Of a stretch of DNA of 51,630 nt, positions 41,829-50,670 are shown in pieces. Position numbers and translations under genes: made by a program. A model generated the notes under the pieces. That model did no database searches and was not told the origin of the DNA. It saw nothing but the letters and a program-made list of their open reading frames with translations. Position 1 is the first letter of the stretch. Each line of letters opens with the position of its first letter. The stretch comes from Candidatus Azophilus lithoversatilis (GTDB lineage Bacteria > Pseudomonadota > Gammaproteobacteria > Pseudomonadales > Azotimanducaceae), in contig JAQAJJ010000025.1 in assembly GCA_028278675.1 (NCBI GenBank), forward strand, positions 1 through 51,630, written 5' to 3'.

Positions 41829-44456
41829 CTAAAAGCTGTAGTTTACGGTCAGGCCGATGGTGCGTGGCGTGCCCAGTCCGACGATGTAGCGGGTAAAGGA
41901 AGGCAGCACGAAGCTGTTGGCCACATACTCCTTGTCGAAGATGTTACGGCCCCAAATCGTTACGCGCCAATCGTTGCCGCTCAGGCTGATGTTGGCGTTC
42001 GACAGGGTGCGGCCGCCGTTGTGCGCCAGGTTGAGGGGCGTGGCGTACATGCGGCTGCGGTAGTTGAAGTCGATGCGGGCATCGAGTCGCCAGTCGCCGC
42101 CGAGGCTGCCCGTGTAATTGAGACCCGCGCCGTACTGCCACTTTGAGGTGCGCTCCACCCGGTTGCCCTTCACCTGCCCGTCGGCGCGGCAGACCGTGTT
42201 GTTGCAACCCCATGAGGAAAGGGGGCCGGCGACGGAACTCTGGTAAACCGAATCCCGGTACTCCGCATCGCTGTAGGCCAGCTGGTAGTCGAAGTAAAAG
42301 TTGTCGGTGGCCACCAGCAGCCCGTCAACCTCCAAGCCCACCACCTTGGCATCGCCGATGTTGCCGACCACGTCGACAGTCCAGGCATCGAGGCTGCTTG
42401 CCGCCTCGGTGCCCTGGACGTTCTTCCAGTCGATGACGTAGGCCGCCCCGTTCAAAGTAAGCCGGTCGTTCATGAAGAGGTTCTTCGAACCGACTTCGAA
42501 AGTCCAGTTGCTCTCTGCGTCAAAGACCGCCTGATCCGGATTCGCGGTCGGGTCCACGGCATTGAAGCCGCCGGTCTTGACGCCCTTGGCAACCAGGCCG
42601 TAGAGCATGTTGTCTTGGGTGGGCTGCCACTCCAGAATGACCCGGGGCGTGAAGAAGGTGAATTTCTTGTCGTCGGTCGAAGCCACGTTGCCGGGGAGCG
42701 GCGCCCCTAAGGTGGTGGAGAACTGCTCGAAGTTCTTCTTCTCCCAAGTGTAGCGCGCCTCCAGGGCCATCGTGAACTGCTCGGTGACCTGCCACTCCAG
42801 GTCGCCGAACAGCGCCGTGACCTTGTCCTCCAAGGCGGTGTGATTGCCCAGCAGCCCATGGCCCGTGTCGTAAAAGTGGGGGATGCCGACATGCACCACA
42901 TTCGGAACGACCTGGACGACCGCCAGGTACCGGTCGGCGAGGGGGTTGCTGCCCTGGGGCACGTGCGTGCCGCAGTTCGCTTCGCTATCGCAGGGGGTCA
43001 GGAAGTAGAAGGTGTTGCCGTCTTCATCGTCGTTTTCCGAATAGTAGAAACCCATGCGCATCGTCAGGTTCTCGCCGCTCCGGGTCAGGCGGAACTCGTG
43101 GCTGGTCGCTTCCAGCTTCTCGGACGGATTGGCGTAGAAGCTGGACGCATGGGCAATGGCTCCCATCGATCCGGGCGGGCCGAGTTGAGTCAGGAAGGGC
43201 GGGAAGGGCGTCGCCTGCACCGGCGCATAGGGGACCGAGGAGCCCACTAGGCTGCCGCGCCCCTCCAATACCCCGAAGGTATCGGCCTCATGGTCCACCC
43301 GGCCGAACTGATAGTTCAGCGAAAGGGTTTCGGTCATGTCGTAGTTCAGGTTGAAGCGGGCGATCTTCGAATTGGAATCGAGCGCCATCGAGCGCGGGTC
43401 GATGATGACACGGCCGGAAGTGCCACCGAAACCCGCGGCCTGCAGCTTGGGATCGGGAAGTTCGGGCACCGAACTCGGCAACTTGCCGCACCAAGCATGG
43501 GGCCCTGCGGCCGGGAATGGCGCCCGGTTGCTGAACGTCACCGTGTTCAGGCAATTGGCCCCCAGCGGCGCCAGGAAACGGAACGTCGGCGGACCCGCGA
43601 ATTCGGCCGTGTCATAGGCGTAGCGCGCGCCATTGAGGTCGTAGAATGCCTGAGGTTCGCGAATCGACTTGGTCTGGAAGTAGCTGGCGCCGATTTCCAG
43701 TTCGTTGGTCGGGGTCCAGCGCAGCGCTGCGGTGTTGAACTCGTCATCCCAGCCGCCGACTCGGTCATCGGTGCTCTTGGAATCGCCGGGTCCGCTGTCG
43801 GCAAAGGGGTGATGGTTCTTCGTGTGTCCATCGTATTCGGAGATGCCGCCCGCAAGCCGCAGGAACATCCTGCCCTCGACCAGCGGGATCGATGCGCTGG
43901 CGCGCAGGTCGAGGCGGTTGCCGTCGCCATAGGTCGCCGTGGCATTGCCGGACAGCTCATCCGACGGCTTCTTGGTGATGTAGTGCACCACGCCCGCAAA
44001 GGCATTGCGGCCGAACTGGGAATTCTGGGGCCCCTTGACCACTTCGACCCGCTCCAGTTCCATCAACCCGGGATTGACCATCGACTGGCGTTGCAGGTAA
44101 ATGCCATCGAGAAACACCGCGGTGTTCTGCACCCGGGCCGTGGTGAAGGTTTGGCCCATGCTGCGGATGACCGCCGCGGTGGAAAGGCCTGCCGTGGCGT
44201 AATTCTCGTAGATCAGCCCCGAGGTCTCCTGGGCAATGTCCTGCAGATCCCGGAATTGCCGCTGCTGCATTTGCTCGTCGGCAAATGCGGTCACCGACAG
44301 CGGTACATCCTGCAGGTTGTCGTCCCGCTTGCGGGCGGTGACGATGATCTCCTCAATGATGTTGGCGCCGCCGCTCTGGGCTGCGGCCAGAGGCGCCAGC
44401 CCCCCATAGGCCCCTGCCGCGATGGCGACACAAAGCAATATACGAAAAACCCTCAT
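41829..44456 (-). CDS. TonB-dependent outer-membrane receptor
   Basis: An 875-residue receptor with a signal peptide (MRVFRILLCVAIAAGAYGGL, cleavage near APLAAAQ), a plug domain starting IEEIIVTARKRDDNLQDVPL, the conserved VEVVKGPQNSQFGRNAFAGVV, and a beta-barrel ending in ...GLTVNYSF with terminal Phe. The ATG at 44456 has GAGGGA just upstream and is preferred to the TTG at 44471. Four cysteines in extracellular loops (CLNTV, WCGK, CDSEANCG, CNNTVC) may form disulfides. It converges on the racemase-family gene with 17 bp between. Substrate unknown; a large hydrophobic tetrapyrrole would need such a receptor. Confidence 0.92.
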   Translation of the reverse strand: MRVFRILLCVAIAAGAYGGLAPLAAAQSGGANIIEEIIVTARKRDDNLQDVPLSVTAFADEQMQQRQFRDLQDIAQETSGLIYENYATAGLSTAAVIRSMGQTFTTARVQNTAVFLDGIYLQRQSMVNPGLMELERVEVVKGPQNSQFGRNAFAGVVHYITKKPSDELSGNATATYGDGNRLDLRASASIPLVEGRMFLRLAGGISEYDGHTKNHHPFADSGPGDSKSTDDRVGGWDDEFNTAALRWTPTNELEIGASYFQTKSIREPQAFYDLNGARYAYDTAEFAGPPTFRFLAPLGANCLNTVTFSNRAPFPAAGPHAWCGKLPSSVPELPDPKLQAAGFGGTSGRVIIDPRSMALDSNSKIARFNLNYDMTETLSLNYQFGRVDHEADTFGVLEGRGSLVGSSVPYAPVQATPFPPFLTQLGPPGSMGAIAHASSFYANPSEKLEATSHEFRLTRSGENLTMRMGFYYSENDDEDGNTFYFLTPCDSEANCGTHVPQGSNPLADRYLAVVQVVPNVVHVGIPHFYDTGHGLLGNHTALEDKVTALFGDLEWQVTEQFTMALEARYTWEKKNFEQFSTTLGAPLPGNVASTDDKKFTFFTPRVILEWQPTQDNMLYGLVAKGVKTGGFNAVDPTANPDQAVFDAESNWTFEVGSKNLFMNDRLTLNGAAYVIDWKNVQGTEAASSLDAWTVDVVGNIGDAKVVGLEVDGLLVATDNFYFDYQLAYSDAEYRDSVYQSSVAGPLSSWGCNNTVCRADGQVKGNRVERTSKWQYGAGLNYTGSLGGDWRLDARIDFNYRSRMYATPLNLAHNGGRTLSNANISLSGNDWRVTIWGRNIFDKEYVANSFVLPSFTRYIVGLGTPRTIGLTVNYSF

Positions 44457-44560
44457 GATTCCCTCGTCCAACTATCCGTTCTGTCCATAATCCAATGCGG
44501 CCTACTGCATTCACCGCACTGGCCCGTTGTCCTTCAAGCCTCGCCGACGCCAGGTTTCAG

Positions 44561-44766
44561 TCAGCCAAAACGCTCACGCAGCCTCTGTGCGGCCTGGCAC
44601 ATTGCCGCAAGCGTCCGTGAGGCGAATTCCCCTCCGGAAACCACATCCCGCTGTCCGGCACCAAGCTGAGGCCCTCCTTGGGCACCGTTTGCAGGGCGTC
44701 CTCAACGCGGGCGACGATCGCATCAACTGCCTCGATCTCTCCTTCGGGTCCAAGTTCAACTCGCCC
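44561..44766 (-). pseudogene. Remnant of a MetE-like (cobalamin-independent methionine synthase C-terminal) protein
   Basis: In one minus-strand frame the DNA reads VELGPEGEIEAVDAIVARVE then DALQTVPKEGLSLVPDSGMW, and after a frameshift near 44625 it continues EFASRTLAAMCQAAQRLRER then FG-stop. Together this matches the C-terminal end of MetE-like proteins (E..E.I..R...AL..VP...L...PD.GM, then a helix to the stop). There is no start and no N-terminal domain, so this is a fragment. Confidence 0.5.
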
Positions 44767-44870
44767 ATCAACCCTTCGACCAGCCTGATGCGATCGGCGG
44801 GGGCCAGTGCAACCGGGTCGTTTTGCAGCCCATCCCGGGGTGCCAGGTTGTTGACGATCACCTTGCCCAT
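44757..44870 (-). pseudogene. N-terminal remnant of an HMG-CoA lyase-like gene
   Basis: From an ATG at 44870, 15 bp after the CoA-transferase stop, the frame reads MGKVIVNNLAPRDGLQNDPV then ALAPADRIRLVEGLMGEL. The APRDGLQN motif is the HMG-CoA lyase/citramalyl-CoA lyase N-terminal active-site strand. Similarity stops after about 38 residues, where the MetE-like remnant begins in another frame. A deletion joined the two. CoA-transferase plus lyase pairs are common in dicarboxylate catabolism, so the operon has probably lost its second step here. Confidence 0.6.
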
Positions 44871-44884
44871 GGCGTCAGTTGCCC

Positions 44885-46150
44885 TCAAGCCGTTGAGGCC
44901 ATGTTCCGCAGGGCCGGCTCCGGACCCTCGGCCTGCTGCAGCACACCCTCGGCAACTCCGCGGGCGATGTGCGCCGGGGTCATTCCCGCCCACTCTTCCA
45001 GAACCTCCGCGGTATTGGCGCCGAGCAGCGGCGGCGGCGTCATCGACTCATCGTTGTTCAGTGACAGCTTGACGGGATTGCCGGGCACGCGCGCGCGGCC
45101 GCCCAAGGGATGCTCGAGATCCACGAACATGTTGCGGTGCAGCACCTGCGGGTCGCTGAGCGCCTGGGCGAAGTTGTTGATCCGGGCGCAGGGAACGCGC
45201 ACCGCCGCCAATGCCTCCAGCCACTCCTGGGCCGGCCTTGTGCGCAGCCGTTCGCCGATCAACCTTTCGATGAACGGCTTTTGCTTCAGCCGCTCGGCGG
45301 CCGTGTCGAAGCGCGGATCGCGCAGCGCATCGACATCGACCACGTCCAGCAGCGGTGGCCAGAAGGTGTCGCCGATGACGGCGATGACGATCATGTCGTC
45401 AAGCGTTGCGAAGGTGTTGTAGGGGGTGTGGACGAAGTGGCTGTTGCCGATGGGCCCCGGAATGTCCCCCGACATGGCGTACATGGTCGCCATGTAGTTC
45501 AACAGGCTGATCTGCACGTCGAGCATGGAGATGTCCACGTGCTGGCCGATGCCGGTCCGTTGCCGGGCGAGCAGGGCGGCCTGGATGCCCATGACCGCGA
45601 ACATGCCCCCGCCTAGGTCGCCGATCGGGATGCCCGCCCGCACCGGCTCCCCGGCCTGCTTGCCAGTGATTGACATGCCGCCGCCAAGTCCCTGCACGAT
45701 CTGGTCGAAGGCCGGCCGCCGAAAGTCCGGCCCGTCCTCGCCAAAGCCGGTGATCGTGCAGGTGATGATGGCCGGGTTGTACTCGATCAGCGTCTCGTGA
45801 TCGATCTTCAGTCGCTTGGTCACACCGGCTGAAAAATTGTCCAGCACCACATCGGCGTGACGAACCAGTTCGTAGATGAACTCAAGCCCGGACGCCGACT
45901 TCAGATCGATGGCGACCGACCGCTTGTTGCGGTTCAAGGTGAAAAAGTAGGCGCCCATGCCCCGGATCGAGTGATTCGGGTCGTTTTCCAGCAGCCGCCG
46001 CGTGCCCTCACCACGGCCCGGCGGTTCCACCTTCACCGTGTCGCAGCCGAGATCGGCGAGAATCATTCCCGCATAGGGACCGGACAGCATGTGGGTCAGG
46101 TCGATGACCCGGATGCCGGACAATGGCTTGTTGGGCGCGGGTGTGGACAT
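44885..46150 (-). CDS. Family III CoA-transferase (CaiB/BaiF type)
   Basis: A 421-residue CoA-transferase. N-terminal LSGIRVIDLTHMLSGPYAGM, then ILADLGCDTVKVEPPGRGE, with the catalytic Asp expected in IGQHVDISMLD (about 175-180). Later segments (FVHTPYNTF, RVPCARINNFAQALSDPQV) are normal. It moves CoA between carboxylic acids, probably succinyl-CoA and an acid formed in the island. The ATG at 46150 is used; the open frame runs further upstream without similarity. A 12-bp palindrome 31 bp upstream is a likely GntR operator. Confidence 0.88.
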   Translation of the reverse strand: MSTPAPNKPLSGIRVIDLTHMLSGPYAGMILADLGCDTVKVEPPGRGEGTRRLLENDPNHSIRGMGAYFFTLNRNKRSVAIDLKSASGLEFIYELVRHADVVLDNFSAGVTKRLKIDHETLIEYNPAIITCTITGFGEDGPDFRRPAFDQIVQGLGGGMSITGKQAGEPVRAGIPIGDLGGGMFAVMGIQAALLARQRTGIGQHVDISMLDVQISLLNYMATMYAMSGDIPGPIGNSHFVHTPYNTFATLDDMIVIAVIGDTFWPPLLDVVDVDALRDPRFDTAAERLKQKPFIERLIGERLRTRPAQEWLEALAAVRVPCARINNFAQALSDPQVLHRNMFVDLEHPLGGRARVPGNPVKLSLNNDESMTPPPLLGANTAEVLEEWAGMTPAHIARGVAEGVLQQAEGPEPALRNMASTA

Positions 46151-46180
46151 CGTAGAGCGCCAAGGCCAATCAGGTGACGG

Positions 46181-46192
46181 ATTGTATACAAT
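46181..46192. promoter_or_regulatory. Predicted GntR/FadR-type operator of the CoA-transferase gene
   Basis: ATTGTATACAAT is a perfect 12-bp palindrome, 31 bp upstream of the CoA-transferase ATG. The pattern TTGTATACAA is typical of FCD-type GntR sites. A near-identical site lies upstream of the GntR gene at 47152. Confidence 0.7.
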
Positions 46193-46425
46193 TGACGGCA
46201 AAACAACATCCGTTTGCCATCGGTCTCCACCACGGCTTCCGCGACCCGCCCGTAGCGCAACTCCACGACCCGATGAGCCGCGGTGACGCGTTGCGCGCCA
46301 TCCCGTCACCCCGTTGGGCCGCTGCGCGGCGGGATCTCCCAAGCCGTCGCAATCGCCTGCCGAACCGCCAAGCTGCCGCGCCGGACGCCCGGCTGGAAGT
46401 CCCCCTCCTCGGCGCCGCCGGCCAC

Positions 46426-47112
46426 TCAGGGTGAAGTGGCGTTGGCATGTTGCCGGACAAATACCAGTGCCGCCCGGATGTGGCCGCGCATCACCGCTTC
46501 CGCCCAGAGCGGGTCGCGGTTGGCCATCGCCTCGACAAGATCGCGATGGTGTTGATGGGACTGCGCGATTCGGTCCATGGTGAATTGGTGCGCAGTGCGC
46601 ACGACCAAGGCCTGCTCGATGAGGCGTCCGAGCAGGTTTTCCAAGCGCTCGCTGCCCGCCGCTTTCCAAATTGCTTCGTGCAATTGGCCGTTGAGGCGCA
46701 GGAAGGTCTCGGTCTTTTGTTCATTGCTGGCAGGGCTTCTGAAGACGGCTTCCATCTCCTGGACATTGCCCTTGAGCAATTGCAATCCGGCGCTGTCGAT
46801 GAACTGCGCCGCCCGAGCCGCCGCATGCCCTTCCAGGAGGGCCCGCAGTTCGAAGAGGTCTGCCATGTCGGCATCGCTCCAGGTCTTGACCTGGGCGCCC
46901 TGGTTGCGGGTGACAATGACGTAGTCTTCCGCTGCCAGCCGGCCAAGCGCCTCGCGCACCGGGGTGCGGCTCACCCCGCAGACGCGGACCAGCTCCTCTT
47001 CCCTGAGCCGACTGGCCGGAGCGAATTCCCCGCTCAGAATGCCAGCTCGAATTCGTTCGTAGGCGCGGTCGGCCGCGAGCGACATCTTGCGGCCCTCCGG
47101 TTGATCGCTCAT
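46426..47112 (-). CDS. GntR-family regulator with FCD effector domain
   Basis: A 228-residue regulator. The winged helix is RLREEELVRVCGVSRTPVRE then ALGRLAAEDYVIV (about 30-65); the rest is the all-helical FCD domain with the metal-ligand His/Asp pattern (LFELRALLEGHAAARAA, LNGQLHEAIWKAAG, HQHHRDLVEAM). The ATG at 47112, just after AGGGGA, is preferred to an upstream in-frame ATG at 47214. It is divergent from the VOC gene, and two matching palindromes mark its likely targets: itself or the VOC gene, and the CoA-transferase gene. The 275-bp gap before the CoA-transferase gene holds no gene I can support. Confidence 0.88.
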   Translation of the reverse strand: MSDQPEGRKMSLAADRAYERIRAGILSGEFAPASRLREEELVRVCGVSRTPVREALGRLAAEDYVIVTRNQGAQVKTWSDADMADLFELRALLEGHAAARAAQFIDSAGLQLLKGNVQEMEAVFRSPASNEQKTETFLRLNGQLHEAIWKAAGSERLENLLGRLIEQALVVRTAHQFTMDRIAQSHQHHRDLVEAMANRDPLWAEAVMRGHIRAALVFVRQHANATSP

Positions 47113-47151
47113 TTCCCCTTGGCAGTCTCTTTGGCAGTTAAAGCGCTCGAT

Positions 47152-47163
47152 ATTGTATGCAAT
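47152..47163. promoter_or_regulatory. Predicted GntR operator in the gntR-VOC divergent region
   Basis: ATTGTATGCAAT differs from the site at 46181 by one base of twelve. It lies 40 bp upstream of the gntR start and 77 bp upstream of the VOC start, suited to control both. Confidence 0.65.
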
Positions 47164-47239
47164 TTGATCTCGACCGGGTATAGTCCCAAGCGACGTTCGG
47201 GAGGCCGAATTCAAACTTCACGCAGCGGAGGAAACCAGT

Positions 47240-48127
47240 TTGCATTTGCTCAGAGCCGGCACAATTTCAGTCAGTGACCTGGCGCGCAGCCGCCAACTCT
47301 ATGAACGGTGGCTGGATTACGAAACTTTGGAAGCTGGCGAGATCGACGCCTCGCTGGCGGCAAGCTGGGGCGCGCCCGGCGTGGCCGGTGCCCGGTACGC
47401 CGTTCTCCGGCCCGCATCGCGGACAAACATCTACCTGCGGTTGATCGAGGCTCCCCCGGTGCCGGGATTCGTGCCGCTGGTCACCTACGGGTGGGCGGCT
47501 CTCGAGTTCTGCGTGCGCGATGTGCTCGCGGTCAACGAACGCATGCTCGATTCGCCATTCGAGATTATCGGCCCGCCGCGCCGAATCGCGGGCCTGGATG
47601 CCATCTACCCCATGCAGGTGCAAGGTCCCGACGGCGAAGTCTGCTACTTCACGCAGATCAACAGCGACCTGCCGGAATTCAAGTTGCCCAGGGCGAAGAG
47701 CTTCATCGACCACCTGTTCATCAACGTTCTGGCCACCAGCGATATGCGCGCCACCCAGCGATGGATGGTGGACCACCTCGGCTTCGGCATTGGCCGGGAA
47801 GCGATGGAGATCGTCTATACCATGCTGGCCAAGGCATTCGGCACCGCCATGGAGGAACTGCATACCATATCGACCATGGTGCATGGCAAGGACGTGTTCC
47901 TGGAGGTGGACCAGATGCCGGATGCCGCCAAGCCGCGGCCGAGGCATGCGGGGTGGCTGCCGCCGGGCGTGGCGATGACGACCTTCCAGGTGGCGGACCT
48001 CGATGCGGTGGCCGCACCGCCGATTGCCGCTCCGAGAGTGCGTGAAAGCGCACTGTACCACGGCCGCCGCAGCATGACGGTCGCTGACCCCGATGGCGCT
48101 CTCTTCGAACTCGTGGAGTTGGGCTGA
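47240..48127 (+). CDS. VOC-superfamily (glyoxalase/extradiol-dioxygenase fold) protein
   Basis: A 295-residue protein with two VOC modules (TISVSDLARSRQLYERWLDY near 8-27; HLFINVLATSDMRATQRWMV then DHLGFGIGRE near 155-185) and the terminal MTVADPDGALFELVELG. Metal ligands cannot be assigned with certainty: His155 and the terminal Glu are candidates. The TTG start follows GCGGAGGA at the right spacing. Divergent from gntR. It could be a ring-cleaving enzyme, an isomerase or a lyase. Confidence 0.75.
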   Translation: MHLLRAGTISVSDLARSRQLYERWLDYETLEAGEIDASLAASWGAPGVAGARYAVLRPASRTNIYLRLIEAPPVPGFVPLVTYGWAALEFCVRDVLAVNERMLDSPFEIIGPPRRIAGLDAIYPMQVQGPDGEVCYFTQINSDLPEFKLPRAKSFIDHLFINVLATSDMRATQRWMVDHLGFGIGREAMEIVYTMLAKAFGTAMEELHTISTMVHGKDVFLEVDQMPDAAKPRPRHAGWLPPGVAMTTFQVADLDAVAAPPIAAPRVRESALYHGRRSMTVADPDGALFELVELG

Positions 48128-48279
48128 GGGGACCGAGGCGGTCCGCCTGCTGAGGTTCGTCTCGGTCACCAAGCGCCGCGGGGGTTCCTTGTCGGGGAGT
48201 CAAGGACCGTTCCCAGCGCGTCGACGGCGCAGGGAAAGCGAAGTTATGATTCAAGCCCCTTTCATTTCGGAGTTCCACT

Positions 48280-48663
48280 ATGTCCCGCGACGTCATCGTT
48301 CCTGATGAGGACCGCGCCGCCTACGACAACTTTCACTTTGCGCCGGCAGTGCGCACGGGCAATTTGGTGCTCCTGTCCGGCCAGATTGGCGCCACCGGCG
48401 GCGGTGTGCCCGACAGCGTGGAGGAGGAGTTCCGCCTCGCGTGGCAGGGCGTGGGCAGAGTCCTTGCCGCAGCGGGTCTGAGTTTCGAGGACGTCGTCGA
48501 GATCACCACCTACCATGTCAACCTCCAGCAGCACCTCGGCACGTTCATGAAGGTGAAGGACGAATTCGTCAGCGAACCGTGGCCCGCCTGGACCGCGATC
48601 GGGATTACCGAGTTGGCCATCCCGGGCGCCCGAGTGGAAATTCGGGTCACCGCTGGCAGTTAG
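48280..48663 (+). CDS. RidA/YjgF-family protein
   Basis: A 127-residue protein of the RidA fold (GNLVLLSGQIGATGGGVPDS; FEDVVEITTYHVNLQQHLGTF; PAWTAIGITELAIPGARVEIRVTA). The Arg that binds the substrate carboxylate in imine deaminases (usually ..R.CV.V..LP) corresponds to the GARVEI region, where a nearby Arg is present. Members hydrolyse enamine/imine intermediates or act in catabolism of aminated carboxylates. It follows the VOC gene on the same strand after 152 bp. Confidence 0.85.
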   Translation: MSRDVIVPDEDRAAYDNFHFAPAVRTGNLVLLSGQIGATGGGVPDSVEEEFRLAWQGVGRVLAAAGLSFEDVVEITTYHVNLQQHLGTFMKVKDEFVSEPWPAWTAIGITELAIPGARVEIRVTAGS

Positions 48664-48914
48664 AACCAGTCCCGCCCCAGAACATCTTGTTCGCTTCCTG
48701 GGGCATCCCCCAGCATTCGATCGATGTGATCGGGAAGCGACGAAACGAACTCGCGACCAACAACCAGTATCGAAAGTGCTGCGGGGCGAGTGATGCGTGC
48801 GATCTCAAGGAGCGCGAGGGACATGTCGAGTGAATACTGGACAACTGTGGGGAAGCGGTTTGCCCGGTTCTGGCGGTTCGATCCAATTTCGGAGCAGGCA
48901 ATTGCCAACACGTT
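48660..48914 (-). pseudogene. Possible remnant of a SAM-dependent (DNA) methyltransferase
   Basis: An 84-codon minus-strand frame with no start reads IACSEIGSNRQNRANRFPTV, then YSLDMSLALLEIARITRPAA then LSILVVGREFVSSLPDHIDR to a TAA. The pattern (D-M-x3-L-x-EIAR-x2-RP-x5-I-x-VVG) resembles the motif region of adenine/cytosine DNA methylases and related methyltransferases. It ends on the upstream side at the 13-mer CTAGTGTCCTGTC, as if cut by an insertion. The 434-bp gap between the RidA and MATE genes holds only this and a repeat fragment. Confidence 0.3.
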
Positions 48915-48919
48915 GTAGG

Positions 48920-48985
48920 CTAGTGTCCTGTCTCCATTTGCTTCATTGAAGTTCCGGCCCAGGCGCGCCGGGGCGCTGACGTACA
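48920..48985 (-). repeat. Degenerate copy E of the 87-bp repeat with a shared 13-mer
   Basis: CTGTCTCCATTTGCTTCATT then GAAGTTCC resembles the junction of two C-orientation units (CTGTCTCCATTTGTTCCATG then GAAGCCC). Immediately before it, CTAGTGTCCTGTC (48920-48932) is the exact reverse complement of 19848-19860. Confidence 0.45.
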
Positions 48986-49097
48986 GGGAACTGCTCCATG
49001 TTCCCAATGGAGCGAGGCAAGTGCCGTGCCGGTTCCCGCCGCCGCGGATGCCTCGGTTGACGCCGGTTTTGGGGAAAGCTCGCGTAAAGTAGCGCCC

Positions 49098-50441
49098 ATG
49101 GCGCAGCACGATCTGACCCAAGGCTCCGTACGCCTCTCGCTCTATCGGCTCACGGCGCCGATGATCCTGGGCGTCGCCTCCAGCATTCTGGTGCAGACGC
49201 TGGAGATGGGCTTCATCGGCCAGCTTTCCACCGAGCACGTGGCGGCGGTGACCTTCACCTTCCCGATCACCATGATTCTGACCAGCATCGCGCTCGGCGT
49301 CAGCATCGGCACCTCGTCGGTGATCGCCCGCAGTGCCGGCGCGGGCAACCGTCGCGATATGCGGCGCCTGGGCGTTCACGCCATCATACTCATCGGTGGC
49401 CTGATGGCGCTGCTGTCGCTGGTCGGCTGGGCCGCCATCGATCCGGTCTTCACCGCCTTGGGCGCCCGCCCGGAAATGCTGCCGCTGATCCACAGCTATC
49501 TGGACATCTACTATCCCGGCACGGTTTTGTTCACCATCACCATGATCGCCGGCAGCATCCTGCGGGCGTCCGGCAACGCCAGCACACCGGGGCTGGCGAT
49601 GACGGCCGGGGCCTTGTTCAACCTCGCCCTCGACCCCATTTTGATCTTCGGCTGGTTCGGTTTTCCGCGCATGGAGTTGGCTGGCGCGGCGACCGCCATG
49701 ACAGTCACCCGGGTGCTGACTGCGGCCTGGCTGCTGCACCGTGTGCGCCGGGATGGACTCATCAAGACCCGTGCCCCGTTGGCCGGCTTCAAGGTGTCCG
49801 CCGCCCGCATCCTGCGCATCGGCATCCCGGCAGCCGCCACCCAGTTGATCGGCCCCCTCTCCGGAGCCATGATCATCCGCTTGATCGCCAGCCACGGCGA
49901 GACCGTCGTTGCCGGCTTCGGCGTCGCTTCCCGCATCGAAGCCGTCGCGGCGATGACGCTGTTCGCCCTCTCCGGCAGCATCGGACCTTTCGTCGGGCAG
50001 AACGCCGGCGCCAAAAACATGGCCCGGGTCCGCGCCGGCATGCGCGCCGCCTGCCAGTTCAGCCTGCTGTGGGGATTGGCTGCCGCGCTGCTGATGGCAC
50101 TGTGGGGCGGTCAGTTCGCGACTTGGCTCAACGACGATGCCGGGGTGGTGGCTACCGCGGCGCTCTATTTGCTGATCGTGCCGCTGAGCTACGGCCCTTG
50201 GGGTGTGCTAATGATGGCGTCGGCTTCCTTCAATTCACTCGGCAGGCCGCTGCCGTCCACCGTGCTGTCCTTCGTCCGCATGTTCGCGGTGTACGTTCCG
50301 CTGGCGATGGCGCTGAACGAATTCTACGGCTACGGTGGCATCTTCGCCGCCACCGCGGCCAGCAACGTCCTGATGGGGTTGGCTGGGTACTGGTGGTTTC
50401 AGCGGACCTTTTTCCGCGACCATGAAGCGCAGGCGGCGTAG
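49098..50441 (+). CDS. MATE-family efflux transporter
   Basis: A 447-residue transporter with about 12 helices in two similar halves (LSLYRLTAPMILGVASSILV ... and AARILRIGIPAAATQLIGPL ...). The start is the ATG at 49098 (MAQHDLTQGSVRLSLYRLTA), where the family N-terminus begins; the frame is open 24 codons further upstream. It exports cationic or amphipathic compounds using H+ or Na+. Transcribed alone; the 230 bp after it hold no gene I can support. Confidence 0.9.
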   Translation: MAQHDLTQGSVRLSLYRLTAPMILGVASSILVQTLEMGFIGQLSTEHVAAVTFTFPITMILTSIALGVSIGTSSVIARSAGAGNRRDMRRLGVHAIILIGGLMALLSLVGWAAIDPVFTALGARPEMLPLIHSYLDIYYPGTVLFTITMIAGSILRASGNASTPGLAMTAGALFNLALDPILIFGWFGFPRMELAGAATAMTVTRVLTAAWLLHRVRRDGLIKTRAPLAGFKVSAARILRIGIPAAATQLIGPLSGAMIIRLIASHGETVVAGFGVASRIEAVAAMTLFALSGSIGPFVGQNAGAKNMARVRAGMRAACQFSLLWGLAAALLMALWGGQFATWLNDDAGVVATAALYLLIVPLSYGPWGVLMMASASFNSLGRPLPSTVLSFVRMFAVYVPLAMALNEFYGYGGIFAATAASNVLMGLAGYWWFQRTFFRDHEAQAA

Positions 50442-50670
50442 AGTCCGGAAACGACTTGGGAGCGGGGAATCGCACCGTTGCCAACGAGGTGATTCTCGGC
50501 AAGAGCCGGGACGACGAGGGGTTGCTGATTCAGCCCCTGGCGTCTGCGGGCGGGCTGGTGGCGAGCAGCAAGTCAGGAATCGTGTGAAGCCCGTCTTCAA
50601 CTGCGCACTTGGCTTGTTCGGACAAGCTGAGTTTGGCGCCAGCCAACCCCAATCGAACCGAAGGTCCGCC

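Noticed and set aside
46193-46425. Possible gene between the CoA-transferase and gntR
   Set aside because: One minus-strand frame of about 40 codons looks mildly protein-like but has no start, a stop in front and no recognised family.
44885-46669. Extended 594-residue CoA-transferase starting at 46669
   Set aside because: The extra N-terminus has no similarity, passes through the palindromic operator and overlaps gntR. The ATG at 46150 gives the normal protein.
48660-49895. 411-codon frame on the - strand
   Set aside because: Most of it is antisense to the MATE gene; only the last 84 codons, outside that gene, resemble a methyltransferase fragment and are listed separately.
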